The notes: generated by a model from the sequence alone, not told the origin. DNA of 16,493 nucleotides from Chloroflexota bacterium (GCA_003446775.1 DMCH01000103.1:29430-45922); one strand, 5' to 3'; shown: positions 7,139-14,360, counted from the first letter of the stretch. Numbers and translations are program-made.

Positions 7139-7815
7139 TGGCGGCGCGGAAGCTCTTCAGCGGACCTGACGATCGCCGGATCAAACGCGCGCTCTGCATC
7201 GTTGCGCACCCCGACGACATCGAGTTCTACTGCGGCGGCACGGTCTTGAAGATGACGGCGCGGGGAGTGATCGTCGACTTCGTCCTCGCCACCTCGGGTG
7301 ACAAAGGAGCGCGAGATGTCTCCAAATCGCGCGCGAAGGTCGCACGCCTTCGCGAGCGCGAGCAGGAGGCGGCCGCGTATGTGATGGGCGTGAAGCGCGT
7401 CGCCTTCCTGCGCCATCCAGATGCAGAGCTGGTCGAGGACCTGGAGCTGCGAGAGGAGCTCGTGCGCGAGATCCGGGCCACCAAGCCCGACGTCTTGCTT
7501 ACGTTCGATCCCAACGTCGGTTATCGCTATCACCCCGACCACCGCATCGTGGGCAGGGTCGCCCTCGATGCCGCCTGGCCTTGCGCCCGCGACCCGCTCA
7601 CGTACCCGAAGGCCGGAGAGCCGCATGAGACGAAGGAGGCCTGGTGCTTCGCCGGCCAGCAGCCGACCCTCGAGGTCGACGTCGGCGACGTTCTCGAGGA
7701 CAAGATCGAGGCCCGCCTGGCGCACGCGAGCCAGACCCCGAGCCCGGCGGGCCTGCGCCGTCGCTGGCGTTACAGCGCCAGGGCCGAGCGGTTCCATCAA
7801 GTAGACCTTCGATAG
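7135..7815 (+). CDS. PIG-L/LmbE family N-deacetylase
   Basis: PIG-L family enzymes are zinc-dependent deacetylases of N-acetylglucosaminyl compounds (for example mycothiol, bacillithiol, GPI precursors); the substrate here cannot be told. The 226-residue protein shows the zinc motif AHPDDIE (His25, Asp28), a helix region, and the second motif YRYHPDHRIVG (HPDH at 133-136) that supplies the third zinc ligand. LRHPDAELVEDLELREELV is typical of the BshB/LmbE-like branch. There is no signal peptide. GTG 7135 overlaps the recN stop (GTGA); ATG 7138 is an equally possible start. It sits between recN and scpA, an unusual partner for either, so its role is not shown by context. Confidence 0.9.
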   Translation: MMAARKLFSGPDDRRIKRALCIVAHPDDIEFYCGGTVLKMTARGVIVDFVLATSGDKGARDVSKSRAKVARLREREQEAAAYVMGVKRVAFLRHPDAELVEDLELREELVREIRATKPDVLLTFDPNVGYRYHPDHRIVGRVALDAAWPCARDPLTYPKAGEPHETKEAWCFAGQQPTLEVDVGDVLEDKIEARLAHASQTPSPAGLRRRWRYSARAERFHQVDLR

Positions 7816-7818
7816 AGT
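7813..7818 (+). promoter_or_regulatory. Possible -10 box for scpA
   Basis: TAGAGT fits TANNNT and ends 8 bases before GTG 7827. It overlaps the stop codon of the PIG-L gene. No Shine-Dalgarno sequence stands before the GTG and the -35 region is not convincing. If used, the transcript would start within a base or two of the start codon. Confidence 0.28.
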
Positions 7819-7826
7819 TAGCCCTC

Positions 7827-8579
7827 GTGGAACCGCCGGTCGCTGGCCCGCGTAATCTCGCGAACGCGGCCAGATTGGATGTCAAGACGCCAGTTTTTGA
7901 AGGACCGCTGGAGCTGCTCCTCGCATTGGCAGAGCGCGAGGAGGTCGACATCTTCCAGGTCTCGCTGGCGCGCATCACCGACGCCTACCTGGTCGAGATC
8001 GCGGCACGCGAAGTCGCGGATCCAGAAGAAATGGCCGAGTTCCTCTGGATGGCGGCGCGCCTGCTGCTGCTCAAATCGATCCGGCTTCTGCCCGGCGAGC
8101 CGCCGACCGACGAAGAAACCGACCTTCTCGGTTGGGAGGAAGAGGTGCGTAAGCGGCTCGAGGAGTACCGGATTTACAAACAGATGGCCGAAGGACTGAT
8201 GGAGCGGGCGGAGCAGGACACGTTCTCGTTTCCCCCGCCCGCGCGTCCCATTGAGCCGGGGGGCCAGGAGCAGCCGCTCGAGATCGGTCTCCTCGTCGTG
8301 GCTTTCAACAGCGTCCTCGCGCGCATCCCGCCGCGCCCGGTGGTGGTCACGGGACGCACCTGGACGCTCGCCGAGAAGCTCGATGTCATCACGCAGCGGC
8401 TTCGCCACGGACCGATCGAGCTGCTCGAGCTGATCCTCGAGTCCGAGGACCGGCTGGAGGCGGTGGTCACGTTTGTCGCGGTGCTCGAGCTTCTGCGCCG
8501 GTCGTTGATCAGCGTGCGTCAGAAAGAACGCTTCGGGCCGATCCATATCGAGCCCAGACAATCGAACAGCGCCACTTGA
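7827..8579 (+). CDS. scpA: Segregation and condensation protein ScpA
   Basis: ScpA is the kleisin that bridges the two heads of the SMC dimer, working with ScpB to compact and segregate the chromosome. From GTG 7827 the protein has 250 residues, the usual length; the frame is open further upstream, but that part overlaps the PIG-L gene and has no ScpA features. The N-terminal block TPVFEGPLELLLALAEREEVDIFQV is the family signature. The MAARLLLLKSIRLLP helix and a C-terminal winged-helix region (VVTFVAVLELLRRSLI, then FGPIHI) follow. It is coupled to scpB by a TTGA overlap. A -10-like box precedes its start. Confidence 0.94.
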   Translation: MEPPVAGPRNLANAARLDVKTPVFEGPLELLLALAEREEVDIFQVSLARITDAYLVEIAAREVADPEEMAEFLWMAARLLLLKSIRLLPGEPPTDEETDLLGWEEEVRKRLEEYRIYKQMAEGLMERAEQDTFSFPPPARPIEPGGQEQPLEIGLLVVAFNSVLARIPPRPVVVTGRTWTLAEKLDVITQRLRHGPIELLELILESEDRLEAVVTFVAVLELLRRSLISVRQKERFGPIHIEPRQSNSAT

Positions 8580-9082
8580 GCAGCCTGCCCGCGGCGATCG
8601 AAGCCATCCTGTTCAGCTCCAACCGGCCCCTGACGCTGCGTGAGCTGCAGCAAGCCACTGACAGCGACAAGACCGCGGTGGACCACGCGCTGGACAAGCT
8701 GCGCGAGTCGCTCGAGGGCCGAGGCGTGATGCTGATGCGGCACCATGACGAGCTCCACCTCGCCACGAGGCCGGCGTTTGCTGCGGCCGTACGGCGGGCG
8801 CTGCGTCCAGAGGTTTCGGGCAAGCTCTCCGCGGCCGCCTACGAAACGCTGGCCATCGTCGCCTATCAGCAGCCGGTTCCGCGTTCGCGCATCGAAGAGG
8901 TGCGCGGCGTCAACTGCGAGAGCGTTCTCACCAACCTCGAGCTGCGTGAGCTCATCGTCGAGGTCGGCCGCGGTAGCGGTCCCGGGCAGCCGAAACTCTA
9001 TGGCACGACGATGCGATTCCTCCAGGTGATGGGCCTGGAGTCGCTCGATCATCTGCCCAAACCGGCACTCTCGGCCCAGTGA
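8576..9082 (+). CDS. scpB: Segregation and condensation protein ScpB
   Basis: ScpB dimers bind the ScpA kleisin in the SMC complex. The 168-residue protein has two winged-helix domains. The opening PAAIEAILFSSNRPLTLREL, the middle LSAAAYETLAIVAYQQPVPRSRIEEVRG and the C-terminal PGQPKLYGTT segment are typical. The TTG start at 8576 overlaps the scpA stop, which favours fixed-ratio synthesis. It is followed after 19 bases by the pseudouridine synthase gene, an order kept in Firmicutes and Actinobacteria. Confidence 0.95.
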   Translation: MSSLPAAIEAILFSSNRPLTLRELQQATDSDKTAVDHALDKLRESLEGRGVMLMRHHDELHLATRPAFAAAVRRALRPEVSGKLSAAAYETLAIVAYQQPVPRSRIEEVRGVNCESVLTNLELRELIVEVGRGSGPGQPKLYGTTMRFLQVMGLESLDHLPKPALSAQ

Positions 9083-9101
9083 GACTTTGGACCCGGCTTG
9101 A

Positions 9102-9851
9102 TTGGAAAGGCTGAACCGCTTCCTGGCGCGGTCCGGCGTCGCCAGCAGGCGGCGCGCAGATGAGCTGATCGCCTCCGGGTCGGTGCGTGTGAACGGCGAG
9201 GTCCCACCACCTTCGGGCGTGCTCGTCGACCCGGATCAAGACACAGTCACCGTCGACGGCCGGGCCGTCAAGCCGCGCACGAAGCACCGTTATCTCATGC
9301 TCAACAAGCCGGTGGGTGTGATCACGACCGCGAAAGACGAAGCCGACCGCGCCACTGTTCTCGACGCGGTCGGTGAGGAGGGACTGTCCGGGCACCGGCT
9401 CTTCCCGGTCGGCCGTCTCGATGCCGACACGAGCGGCCTTCTCGTGCTCACTGATGACGGCGAGCTGGCGTTTCGACTCACGCACCCGCGGTACAAGGTC
9501 GCCAAGGAGTATGTCGCGATCGTCGCCGGGAGCCCGAGCGCGGGCGACCTCGATTCGCTGCGGAAGGGCGTCGATCTCGATGACGGCAAGACCGCGCCCG
9601 CGGAGGTCGAGGTCGCGGGCTTCGATCCGGCCCTGGGTTCGGGCCACACCGAGCTGCGCGTGGTCATCCGCGAGGGTCGCCACCGGCAGGTGCGCCGGAT
9701 GCTGCACGCGGTGGGCCACAAGGTGCAGTCCTTGCGACGCACGGGTTTCGGCCCGCTCAAGCTCGGCCGCTTGAAAACCGGCGACTGGCGTGTACTGGGC
9801 GAAGCCGAGGTCGAAGCCCTGCATCGCGCTGTGCGGATCGAGCCTCCGTGA
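9102..9851 (+). CDS. rluB: RluB/RsuA-type rRNA pseudouridine synthase
   Basis: This enzyme converts a specific uridine in rRNA to pseudouridine; RluB-type members act on 23S rRNA U2605 (E. coli numbering), although RsuA/RluF specificities cannot be excluded from sequence alone. The 249-residue protein has an N-terminal S4 domain (ERLNRFLARSGVASRRRADELI) and the catalytic domain with YLMLNKPVGVITT (64-76), FPVGRLDADTSGLLVLTDDG (catalytic Asp107 in GRLD) and the EGRHRQVRRM block. TTG 9102 gives the expected MERLNRFL start. Its stop overlaps cmk as GTGA. Confidence 0.93.
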   Translation: MERLNRFLARSGVASRRRADELIASGSVRVNGEVPPPSGVLVDPDQDTVTVDGRAVKPRTKHRYLMLNKPVGVITTAKDEADRATVLDAVGEEGLSGHRLFPVGRLDADTSGLLVLTDDGELAFRLTHPRYKVAKEYVAIVAGSPSAGDLDSLRKGVDLDDGKTAPAEVEVAGFDPALGSGHTELRVVIREGRHRQVRRMLHAVGHKVQSLRRTGFGPLKLGRLKTGDWRVLGEAEVEALHRAVRIEPP

Positions 9852-10501
9852 TCATCGCCATCGACGGAGGCGTGGCGACCGGGAAGTCGGCGGTCGGCAA
9901 GCGCGTCGCCGAGCGGCTCGGCCTCCCTTTCATCGACAGCGGCCTCATGTATCGGGCCATCACCAGGCTGGCGGCCGAGCGCGGCATCGACCCCGGCGAC
10001 GCCGACGCGGTGGCGAGGCTTGCACACTCGGTGCAGCTGACGGTGGAGGGCGACCGCGTGTGGGCGGACGGGGTCGAGATGACCGACGGGATTTACGACG
10101 CCGACTTCGCCGAAGCCCTGCCTCGCGTATCCGCCAACCCGGGCGTGCGAGAAGCGCTCGTCGCGCAGCAGCGGAAGCTGGGACGCACAGGCGTTGTGAT
10201 GGCAGGCCGTGACATCGGCACCGTCGTATTTCCCGATGCGGACAACAAATTCTTCCTGGTCGCGAGCCTGGACGAGAAGGTGCGCCGGCGGGAAGGTCAG
10301 TTCGAGCGTCGCGGAGAGAGCGTCGATCCCGCGGTGATGCGTCGAGAGGTGGAGACCCGAGACCGCTTCGATACCGAGCGCGCGGTGGCGCCTCTGCGGC
10401 CGGCGCCCGATGCGTTTGTGGTCGACACCGACAACCTTGACGTCGACCAGGTGGTGGACCTCATCGCCCGACGCGTCGACAAGAGAGGCGTGGGCCGGTG
10501 A
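9848..10501 (+). CDS. cmk: Cytidylate kinase
   Basis: CMP kinase phosphorylates CMP and dCMP to the diphosphates. The 217-residue protein has the P-loop IDGGVATGKSAVG (Gly7, Gly12, Lys13, Ser14), the nucleotide-binding FIDSGLMYRAIT block, VMAGRDIGTVVFPDA, and the DxxDRxR-like lid segment REVETRDRFDTERAVAPLRP (often RDxxDxxR...PL). The P-loop reads IDGGVATGKS where most relatives have IDGPxGSGKS, so Pro8 is Gly. GTG 9848 overlaps the rluB stop and its stop overlaps plsC (both GTGA). cmk next to plsC is a common order. Confidence 0.95.
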   Translation: MIIAIDGGVATGKSAVGKRVAERLGLPFIDSGLMYRAITRLAAERGIDPGDADAVARLAHSVQLTVEGDRVWADGVEMTDGIYDADFAEALPRVSANPGVREALVAQQRKLGRTGVVMAGRDIGTVVFPDADNKFFLVASLDEKVRRREGQFERRGESVDPAVMRREVETRDRFDTERAVAPLRPAPDAFVVDTDNLDVDQVVDLIARRVDKRGVGR

Positions 10502-11187
10502 TCTACGCATTCATGCGCTGGCTCATGCGCGCGATCACGCTCACGTTCCTGCTCGGTCTGTTCAAAGTAGTCGGCGTCGAGAACGTGCCTCGCCGCGGTC
10601 CATTGATCATCTGCCCGAGCCATTCGGCGACGCTCGATCCGCCGATGGTCCCGGCTTTCCTGCCGCGGAGCGACTCCTGGAGCATGGCGAAGTCCGAGTT
10701 TTTCAAGGGCGGATTCGTGACCTGGTTGTTCCGCAATTACCACGCATTCCCGGTGGTGCGCCACTCCGCGGACCGCACCGCGCTGCGCATGGCGTTCGAA
10801 ATCTTGAAGTCCGGGCACGCGCTGATCATTTATCCAGAGGGCACGCGGGTGGAGTCGGGAGTGCTCGCTCAGCCGGAGCCCGGGGCGGGTTTCATCGCCC
10901 AGAAGACCGGCTGCCCGGTCGTGCCCGTCGGGCTCACCGGCACCCGTGAGTGCCTACCCAAGGGGGCGTGGTGGCCGAGGCGCACACGCGTCAGCATCAC
11001 CTTCGGGAAGCCGTTCATCGTCCTGTCGAAACGCCCAGACGGTACGAAGATCACCCGGGAGGAGGCATCGGACGCGATCATGCTCGAGGTCGCGGAGCTG
11101 CTGCCCGAATACCAGCGGGGAGCATTTCGAGACCTGGCCGCGTGGCGAAAACGATTGCGAGGAGTGACCATCCCCGCTGAGACCTAA
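10498..11187 (+). CDS. plsC: 1-acyl-sn-glycerol-3-phosphate acyltransferase
   Basis: PlsC acylates lysophosphatidic acid to phosphatidic acid at the membrane. The 229-residue protein opens with a hydrophobic, amphipathic segment (about 1-25). It holds the HX4D catalytic motif in PSHSATLDPP (His42, Asp47), the second acyltransferase block FPVVRHSADRTAL, motif III YPEGTRVESG (EGTR at 114-117) and the late VVPVGLTGT motif IV. GTG 10498 overlaps the cmk stop (GTGA). It is the last gene of the long run; a terminator-like hairpin with a T-rich tail lies about 90 bases downstream. Confidence 0.93.
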   Translation: MIYAFMRWLMRAITLTFLLGLFKVVGVENVPRRGPLIICPSHSATLDPPMVPAFLPRSDSWSMAKSEFFKGGFVTWLFRNYHAFPVVRHSADRTALRMAFEILKSGHALIIYPEGTRVESGVLAQPEPGAGFIAQKTGCPVVPVGLTGTRECLPKGAWWPRRTRVSITFGKPFIVLSKRPDGTKITREEASDAIMLEVAELLPEYQRGAFRDLAAWRKRLRGVTIPAET

Positions 11188-11196
11188 ATCGCCCTA

Positions 11197-11216
11197 TCCC
11201 AGGCAATTGACTGGGA
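11197..11216 (+). terminator. Weak hairpin after plsC
   Basis: A 6-bp inverted repeat (TCCCAG and CTGGGA, 8-base loop) sits 9 bases after the plsC stop. It has no T tract, so it would be a weak terminator at best, or a 3'-end processing or stability element. Confidence 0.2.
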
Positions 11217-11276
11217 AGAGGGAGTTGGGGCCGGGCCGGAGGCTGAAAGCGCGCCTGGTTTGGGAGGGATGGCACT

Positions 11277-11311
11277 GGATGCTCTAAGCACTCCTTGTTT
11301 TCGTGTTTCTT
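11277..11311 (+). terminator. Candidate intrinsic terminator of the long operon
   Basis: GGATGCT pairs with AGCA-TCC around a 3-base loop (11277-11294), a 7-bp stem with one bulged C. It is followed at once by a T-rich stretch (11295-11311, 11 of 17 bases are T). This is a reasonable rho-independent terminator for transcripts from plsC, and it lies just before the promoter of the HNH gene. The stem is short, which lowers confidence. Confidence 0.5.
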
Positions 11312-11332
11312 GAAATTAACCGGACGATTTTG

Positions 11333-11361
11333 TTGACGCTCCAAACAGATGTTCGTACAAT
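11333..11361 (+). promoter_or_regulatory. Near-consensus sigma-70-type promoter of HNH gene
   Basis: TTGACG (11333-11338) and TACAAT (11356-11361) are separated by exactly 17 bases, each with five of six matches to the vegetative consensus. The surrounding stretch is AT-rich against a GC-rich background. The -10 ends 6 bases before ATG 11368, so the predicted transcript would begin at or next to that ATG (leaderless). If ATG 11392 is the real start, the leader would be about 24 bases and include the purine-rich GGGG before it. Confidence 0.75.
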
Positions 11362-11367
11362 GTCGTC

Positions 11368-12486
11368 ATGACGGTAGGGTGTGGGGTTGGTATGTCAGGA
11401 GAGCTGCTGGGCTACAAGCTCGTCGGCCTCCGCCAGACCATCGACAGCCTGGAGCTGGAGTTCGCGCAGACCGCTGCTGAGTTCGCCGGCACCAACGAGT
11501 ACGACGAGCAGGGTTCGACCAGCCCCATCGACTGGATCCGCCACACCTGCCATATGACCAGCACGACCGCAGCCAACTGTTTGGCTGTGGGCGAGAACCT
11601 GGAGCGACTGCCCGAGAGCTTCCAGGCTGTGAAGAGCGGCGAGATCGGCTTCGCTCATCTCACCGTCATGGCTCGCACGATGAATGCCGTGCCGGATCGC
11701 TTTCAAGAGGGCCGGCTCCTGGAGCAGGCGCGCGAGAACTCGCCGGGCAAGTTCCACCACATCTGCCGTCATTTCCGCCACGCGGCCGACCCGAAGGGTT
11801 ATGCCGCCGAGCAGGCCGAGCAAGTCGAGAACCGCAGCCTCCACCTGAGCATGTGGGCGGACGGTTCTTACCTAATCAACGGGATCCTCGACGCCGTGGG
11901 CGGGGCGGCGGTGCGGACCGCGCTCGAGCCTCTGGCACGGGTCTGCGGCGAGGACGACACCCGCGAGCGGGATCGCCGGCTGGCGGATGCCCTCGTGGAG
12001 CTGGCGGAGGGTGCCATGCCGAGGCCGCAGATCCAGGTCACCAGCTCTGTGGAAACCCTGCTCGGCCTGGCCGGCGCGTCTGCGGCGGAGATGGACTTCT
12101 CCCTGCCGATCTCAGCCAAGACGGTGGAGCGATTCGCGTGTGACAGCGGCGTTACCCGCGTCCTGCTCGGATCGGAATCAACTGTGATCGACGTGGGGCG
12201 CTCCAAGCGAACCGTGTCGGGGCCCGCGCGCCGGGCGCTCAACGCCCGCGACGGCCACTGTCGGTGGCCGGGTTGCGACCGGCCGGCAAAATCGAGCGCT
12301 GCGCACCACGTGGTCCACTGGATCCACGGCGGATCGACCGATCTCTCCAACCTCATCCTACTTTGCCACCGGCATCACTGGATGGTTCACGAAGGCCATT
12401 GGCAAATCGTTCGCAGCGATGACGGGCGCATGCTGACCATTCCGCCCACCACGACGTTCGGGCAGCTGGCGCGCGGGCCGGACTAG
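11368..12486 (+). CDS. DUF222 / HNH endonuclease domain protein
   Basis: This 372-residue protein has the layout of the DUF222-HNH family (the mycobacterial 13E12 repeat proteins are relatives): an N-terminal helical DUF222-like part (about 15-240) and a C-terminal HNH nuclease domain. The HNH part shows zinc-type Cys298 and Cys303 (CRWPGC), His313-His314 (AAHHVVHW), Asn328 (LSNLILLC) and Cys333 to His337 (CHRHH), so the nuclease residues look intact. Targets and roles of this family are poorly known; copies are often multiple and variable between strains. ATG 11368 follows the promoter directly; ATG 11392 (MSGELLGY) is an alternative nine codons in. The gene stands alone, converging on the minus-strand pair, and is probably an accessory insertion. 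Confidence 0.88.
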   Translation: MTVGCGVGMSGELLGYKLVGLRQTIDSLELEFAQTAAEFAGTNEYDEQGSTSPIDWIRHTCHMTSTTAANCLAVGENLERLPESFQAVKSGEIGFAHLTVMARTMNAVPDRFQEGRLLEQARENSPGKFHHICRHFRHAADPKGYAAEQAEQVENRSLHLSMWADGSYLINGILDAVGGAAVRTALEPLARVCGEDDTRERDRRLADALVELAEGAMPRPQIQVTSSVETLLGLAGASAAEMDFSLPISAKTVERFACDSGVTRVLLGSESTVIDVGRSKRTVSGPARRALNARDGHCRWPGCDRPAKSSAAHHVVHWIHGGSTDLSNLILLCHRHHWMVHEGHWQIVRSDDGRMLTIPPTTTFGQLARGPD

Positions 12487-12623
12487 GCGATTATTCGCCC
12501 GGCTTCAGCGCGATTAAGTGGTCCTTGCGCACGACGGTCATTGCCGCAACTCGTCTCGCAGATAACCCCGCGTCTCAACATCTCCGAGACAGGACAGCCT
12601 AAATGCCGCGCGCGGCTCATTGA
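12487..12623. other. Convergent intergenic spacer
   Basis: This 137-base gap lies between the stop of the HNH gene and the stop of the minus-strand membrane protein gene. It has a perfect 12-base palindrome (GCCGCGCGCGGC, 12605-12616), a repeated GCGATTA (12487-12493 and 12510-12516) and a weak GTCTC/GAGAC hairpin. No T-tailed terminator, RNA gene or convincing small gene is visible. Confidence 0.5.
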
Positions 12624-12965
12624 TCAGTTCAGCTTTGCTGGGTTAGTGCGAGAGAGCCGTACGCTCCAAATCGTGGCGAATGCCGCGGCGCCGGCGAACA
12701 GCATGGCCACGATCGAAGCAATCCACGCGGTTGTGCCTCGATTCCACAAGATCAACAGAACAATCATCGGAGGGCATGCAGACCCTGCCAGAACGCTCGC
12801 CCAACCGACCATGCGAACGACTTCGAGCGACAGATTGTCGCCCAGGGGCCACTTCCAAATTCCCCTCATCCAGGTTGGCAATCTGGATTTAGCGATCAGC
12901 CAGGCACCAAAGCCGGTCAACGGGACGCCGAGAACCAGAAGCAGGACCGCAAGGGCGACGCGCAC
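12624..12965 (-). CDS. Small three-helix membrane protein, unknown
   Basis: This 113-residue protein is not recognised. It has three clear hydrophobic segments: residues 2-25, which could also act as a signal anchor, 49-73 and 79-100. A Trp-rich, basic loop (PTWMRGIWKWPLGD) lies between the first and second, and the tail is short and polar. The GTG start lies 3 bases after the stop of the AAA+ ATPase gene on the same strand, so the two are probably co-transcribed. The overlapping plus-strand frame (12541-13089) is low in complexity and lacks hydrophobic pattern, so it is likely a shadow. A role as membrane partner of the ATPase is a guess from position alone. Confidence 0.65.
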   Translation of the reverse strand: MRVALAVLLLVLGVPLTGFGAWLIAKSRLPTWMRGIWKWPLGDNLSLEVVRMVGWASVLAGSACPPMIVLLILWNRGTTAWIASIVAMLFAGAAAFATIWSVRLSRTNPAKLN

Positions 12966-12968
12966 CGA

Positions 12969-14279
12969 CTACGTAATCGCGGGTCGGGCCCAGTCCTCTT
13001 CGGTCAGGCTGCCGAGCGCGGGGTTGAAGCAGGCGTCGAATGCCTCCTTCAACGTCTGCGGCGTGAGCCGGGGCGGTTCCTGCCGGTAGTTGGCCAGGTC
13101 GACCAGGCGGGCGATGAGCGCGCGCGGGTGAGAGCCGCGGAGCGGCTTCTTGCCGTAGAGGTTGTTGAGGAGATAACCGATCGCCTTCTCGTCGAACGAG
13201 ACGCCCTGGCGGTCGCACTCGTAGCGCAGGATGCGGCCGAAGGCTTCAGGCGACGGATTGCTCACGCCGATCTTGTACGCCATGCGGCGGAGGAAGGCTT
13301 CGTCGACAAGCTCGGTGGGCGAGAGGTTGGTGGAAAAGACGATCTGGCACAGGAACGGCAGCTCGATCTTGCGGCCCGAGGCGGAGAGGTCGAGGTAGTC
13401 GACCTTCTTCTCCATCGGCACGATGAACCGGTTGAGGAGCCGCATCGGCGGCACTTCCTGGCGCCCGAAGTCGTCGATGACGAACACGCCGGCGTTGGCC
13501 TTCCACTGCAGGGGGGCCTCGTAATAGCGGTTGGATGAGTCGTACGTGAGATCGAGCTGCACCAGCTTGAGCTCGCCGCCGGCGACGACCACGGGCCGCT
13601 CGACCTTGACCAGCCGCCGGTCGATCGGCTGAGGGCCGTCGGCGATCTTGTGGTAGACGGGGTCGATGACCCGGATGATCTCGTCGCCCACGGCGACTGC
13701 ATGCGGGATCTCGACCGGGGCGCCCATCAGCAGCGCCATGCGCTCGGTGATGGTGCTCTTGCCGTTGCCGGGCGCACCGAAGATGAACAGCGAAGCGCGC
13801 GACACCATGGCGCCGCCGATCTGGTCGATCACGTGCTGCTCGAGCTCCAGGGTGCCGAGCGCCTTCTTCAGCGAGGCGTCGGTGACATTGGCCTTGCCCG
13901 TGGACTGCGAGCGGATGAGGGTGAGGTAGTCGTCGAAGTTGATTGGGCAGGGCCCGAGGTAGCGCGTCTGCACGGCGGACATCTCCGCCGCACGCTGCCG
14001 GCCCGCGCTCGACACCGTGTAGCTCATGCGGACCGGGATCGGACGGCCCTCCAGGCCGGGCTCGTTGGAGAAGCCCATCGTGTCCATGAGCTGGCTCTTC
14101 TGGAATTCCTCGATCAGCGGCTGGAGGGTCTCGAACGGAAGCCCGAGCCTGGTCTCGATCGCGGCGCCGCTCAACTGGTCGGCGAAGGCCAACGTCCGCA
14201 AGAGGAGGCTGGCGACCAGGTCCCTCCGGACGTGCAGATCCTCGAGTTTCTTGGGGGCCTCGATCGCGCCGGTCTGCAT
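12969..14279 (-). CDS. MoxR-like AAA+ ATPase
   Basis: From ATG 14279 the protein has 436 residues. Residues 10-75 form a helical, winged-helix-like region (LASLLLR-type helix, then IETRLGLPFETLQPLIEEF), followed by a linker with a YTVSSAGRQRA segment. The AAA+ core holds Walker A GAPGNGKS (168-175), Walker B VFVIDD (265-270, Asp-Asp rather than Asp-Glu), sensor-1 STN (316-318), arginine-finger candidates Arg331-Arg332 (EAFLRRM) and a sensor-2-like GSHPRAL (Arg386). MoxR relatives act as chaperone-like ATPases on partner proteins, often with von Willebrand A proteins; none is seen here. The open frame continues upstream to 14996, but that part is antisense to dinG. A small membrane protein gene follows after 3 bases. 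Function is not known. Confidence 0.82.
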   Translation of the reverse strand: MQTGAIEAPKKLEDLHVRRDLVASLLLRTLAFADQLSGAAIETRLGLPFETLQPLIEEFQKSQLMDTMGFSNEPGLEGRPIPVRMSYTVSSAGRQRAAEMSAVQTRYLGPCPINFDDYLTLIRSQSTGKANVTDASLKKALGTLELEQHVIDQIGGAMVSRASLFIFGAPGNGKSTITERMALLMGAPVEIPHAVAVGDEIIRVIDPVYHKIADGPQPIDRRLVKVERPVVVAGGELKLVQLDLTYDSSNRYYEAPLQWKANAGVFVIDDFGRQEVPPMRLLNRFIVPMEKKVDYLDLSASGRKIELPFLCQIVFSTNLSPTELVDEAFLRRMAYKIGVSNPSPEAFGRILRYECDRQGVSFDEKAIGYLLNNLYGKKPLRGSHPRALIARLVDLANYRQEPPRLTPQTLKEAFDACFNPALGSLTEEDWARPAIT

Positions 14280-14288
14280 CGCCGCGCA

Positions 14289-14294
14289 AATATA
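14289..14294 (-). promoter_or_regulatory. Possible -10 box for the AAA+ ATPase gene
   Basis: Read on the minus strand this is TATATT, ending 9 bases before ATG 14279. A TTGAGA at 14309-14314 could be a -35, but its 14-base spacing is short. No Shine-Dalgarno sequence is evident, and the expected transcript would have a leader of only a few bases. Confidence 0.4.
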
Positions 14295-14319
14295 CCAATC
14301 GCCGCACGTCTCAACGCCC

Positions 14320-14349
14320 CTGATACGGAGGGGACGTCGCTCGTAAAAT
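14320..14349 (+). promoter_or_regulatory. Possible promoter of dinG
   Basis: TAAAAT at 14344-14349 is a good -10 and CTGATA at 14320-14325 a partial -35, 18 bases apart. The -10 ends 11 bases before GTG 14361, giving a predicted leader of about 5 bases. It is divergent from, and close to, the -10 box of the AAA+ gene, so the two genes may share control. Confidence 0.45.
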
Positions 14350-14360
14350 CCAAAGCGCCG

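Noticed and set aside
7644..7826. Upstream extension of the ScpA frame
   Set aside because: It overlaps the end of the PIG-L gene and lacks ScpA features; GTG 7827 gives a normal length.
12491..12543. Minus-strand mini frame MTVVRKDHLIALKPGE
   Set aside because: It is only 16 codons with no upstream continuation beyond a near stop; it could be a gene remnant but cannot be supported.
12605..12616. 12-base palindrome GCCGCGCGCGGC
   Set aside because: It has no loop or T tract and such GC palindromes are common in GC-rich DNA, so I do not call it a terminator or protein site.
12541..13089. Plus-strand 182-codon open frame
   Set aside because: It runs antisense over the membrane protein gene and the end of the AAA+ gene, has no recognisable family pattern, and looks like a shadow frame of GC-rich DNA.
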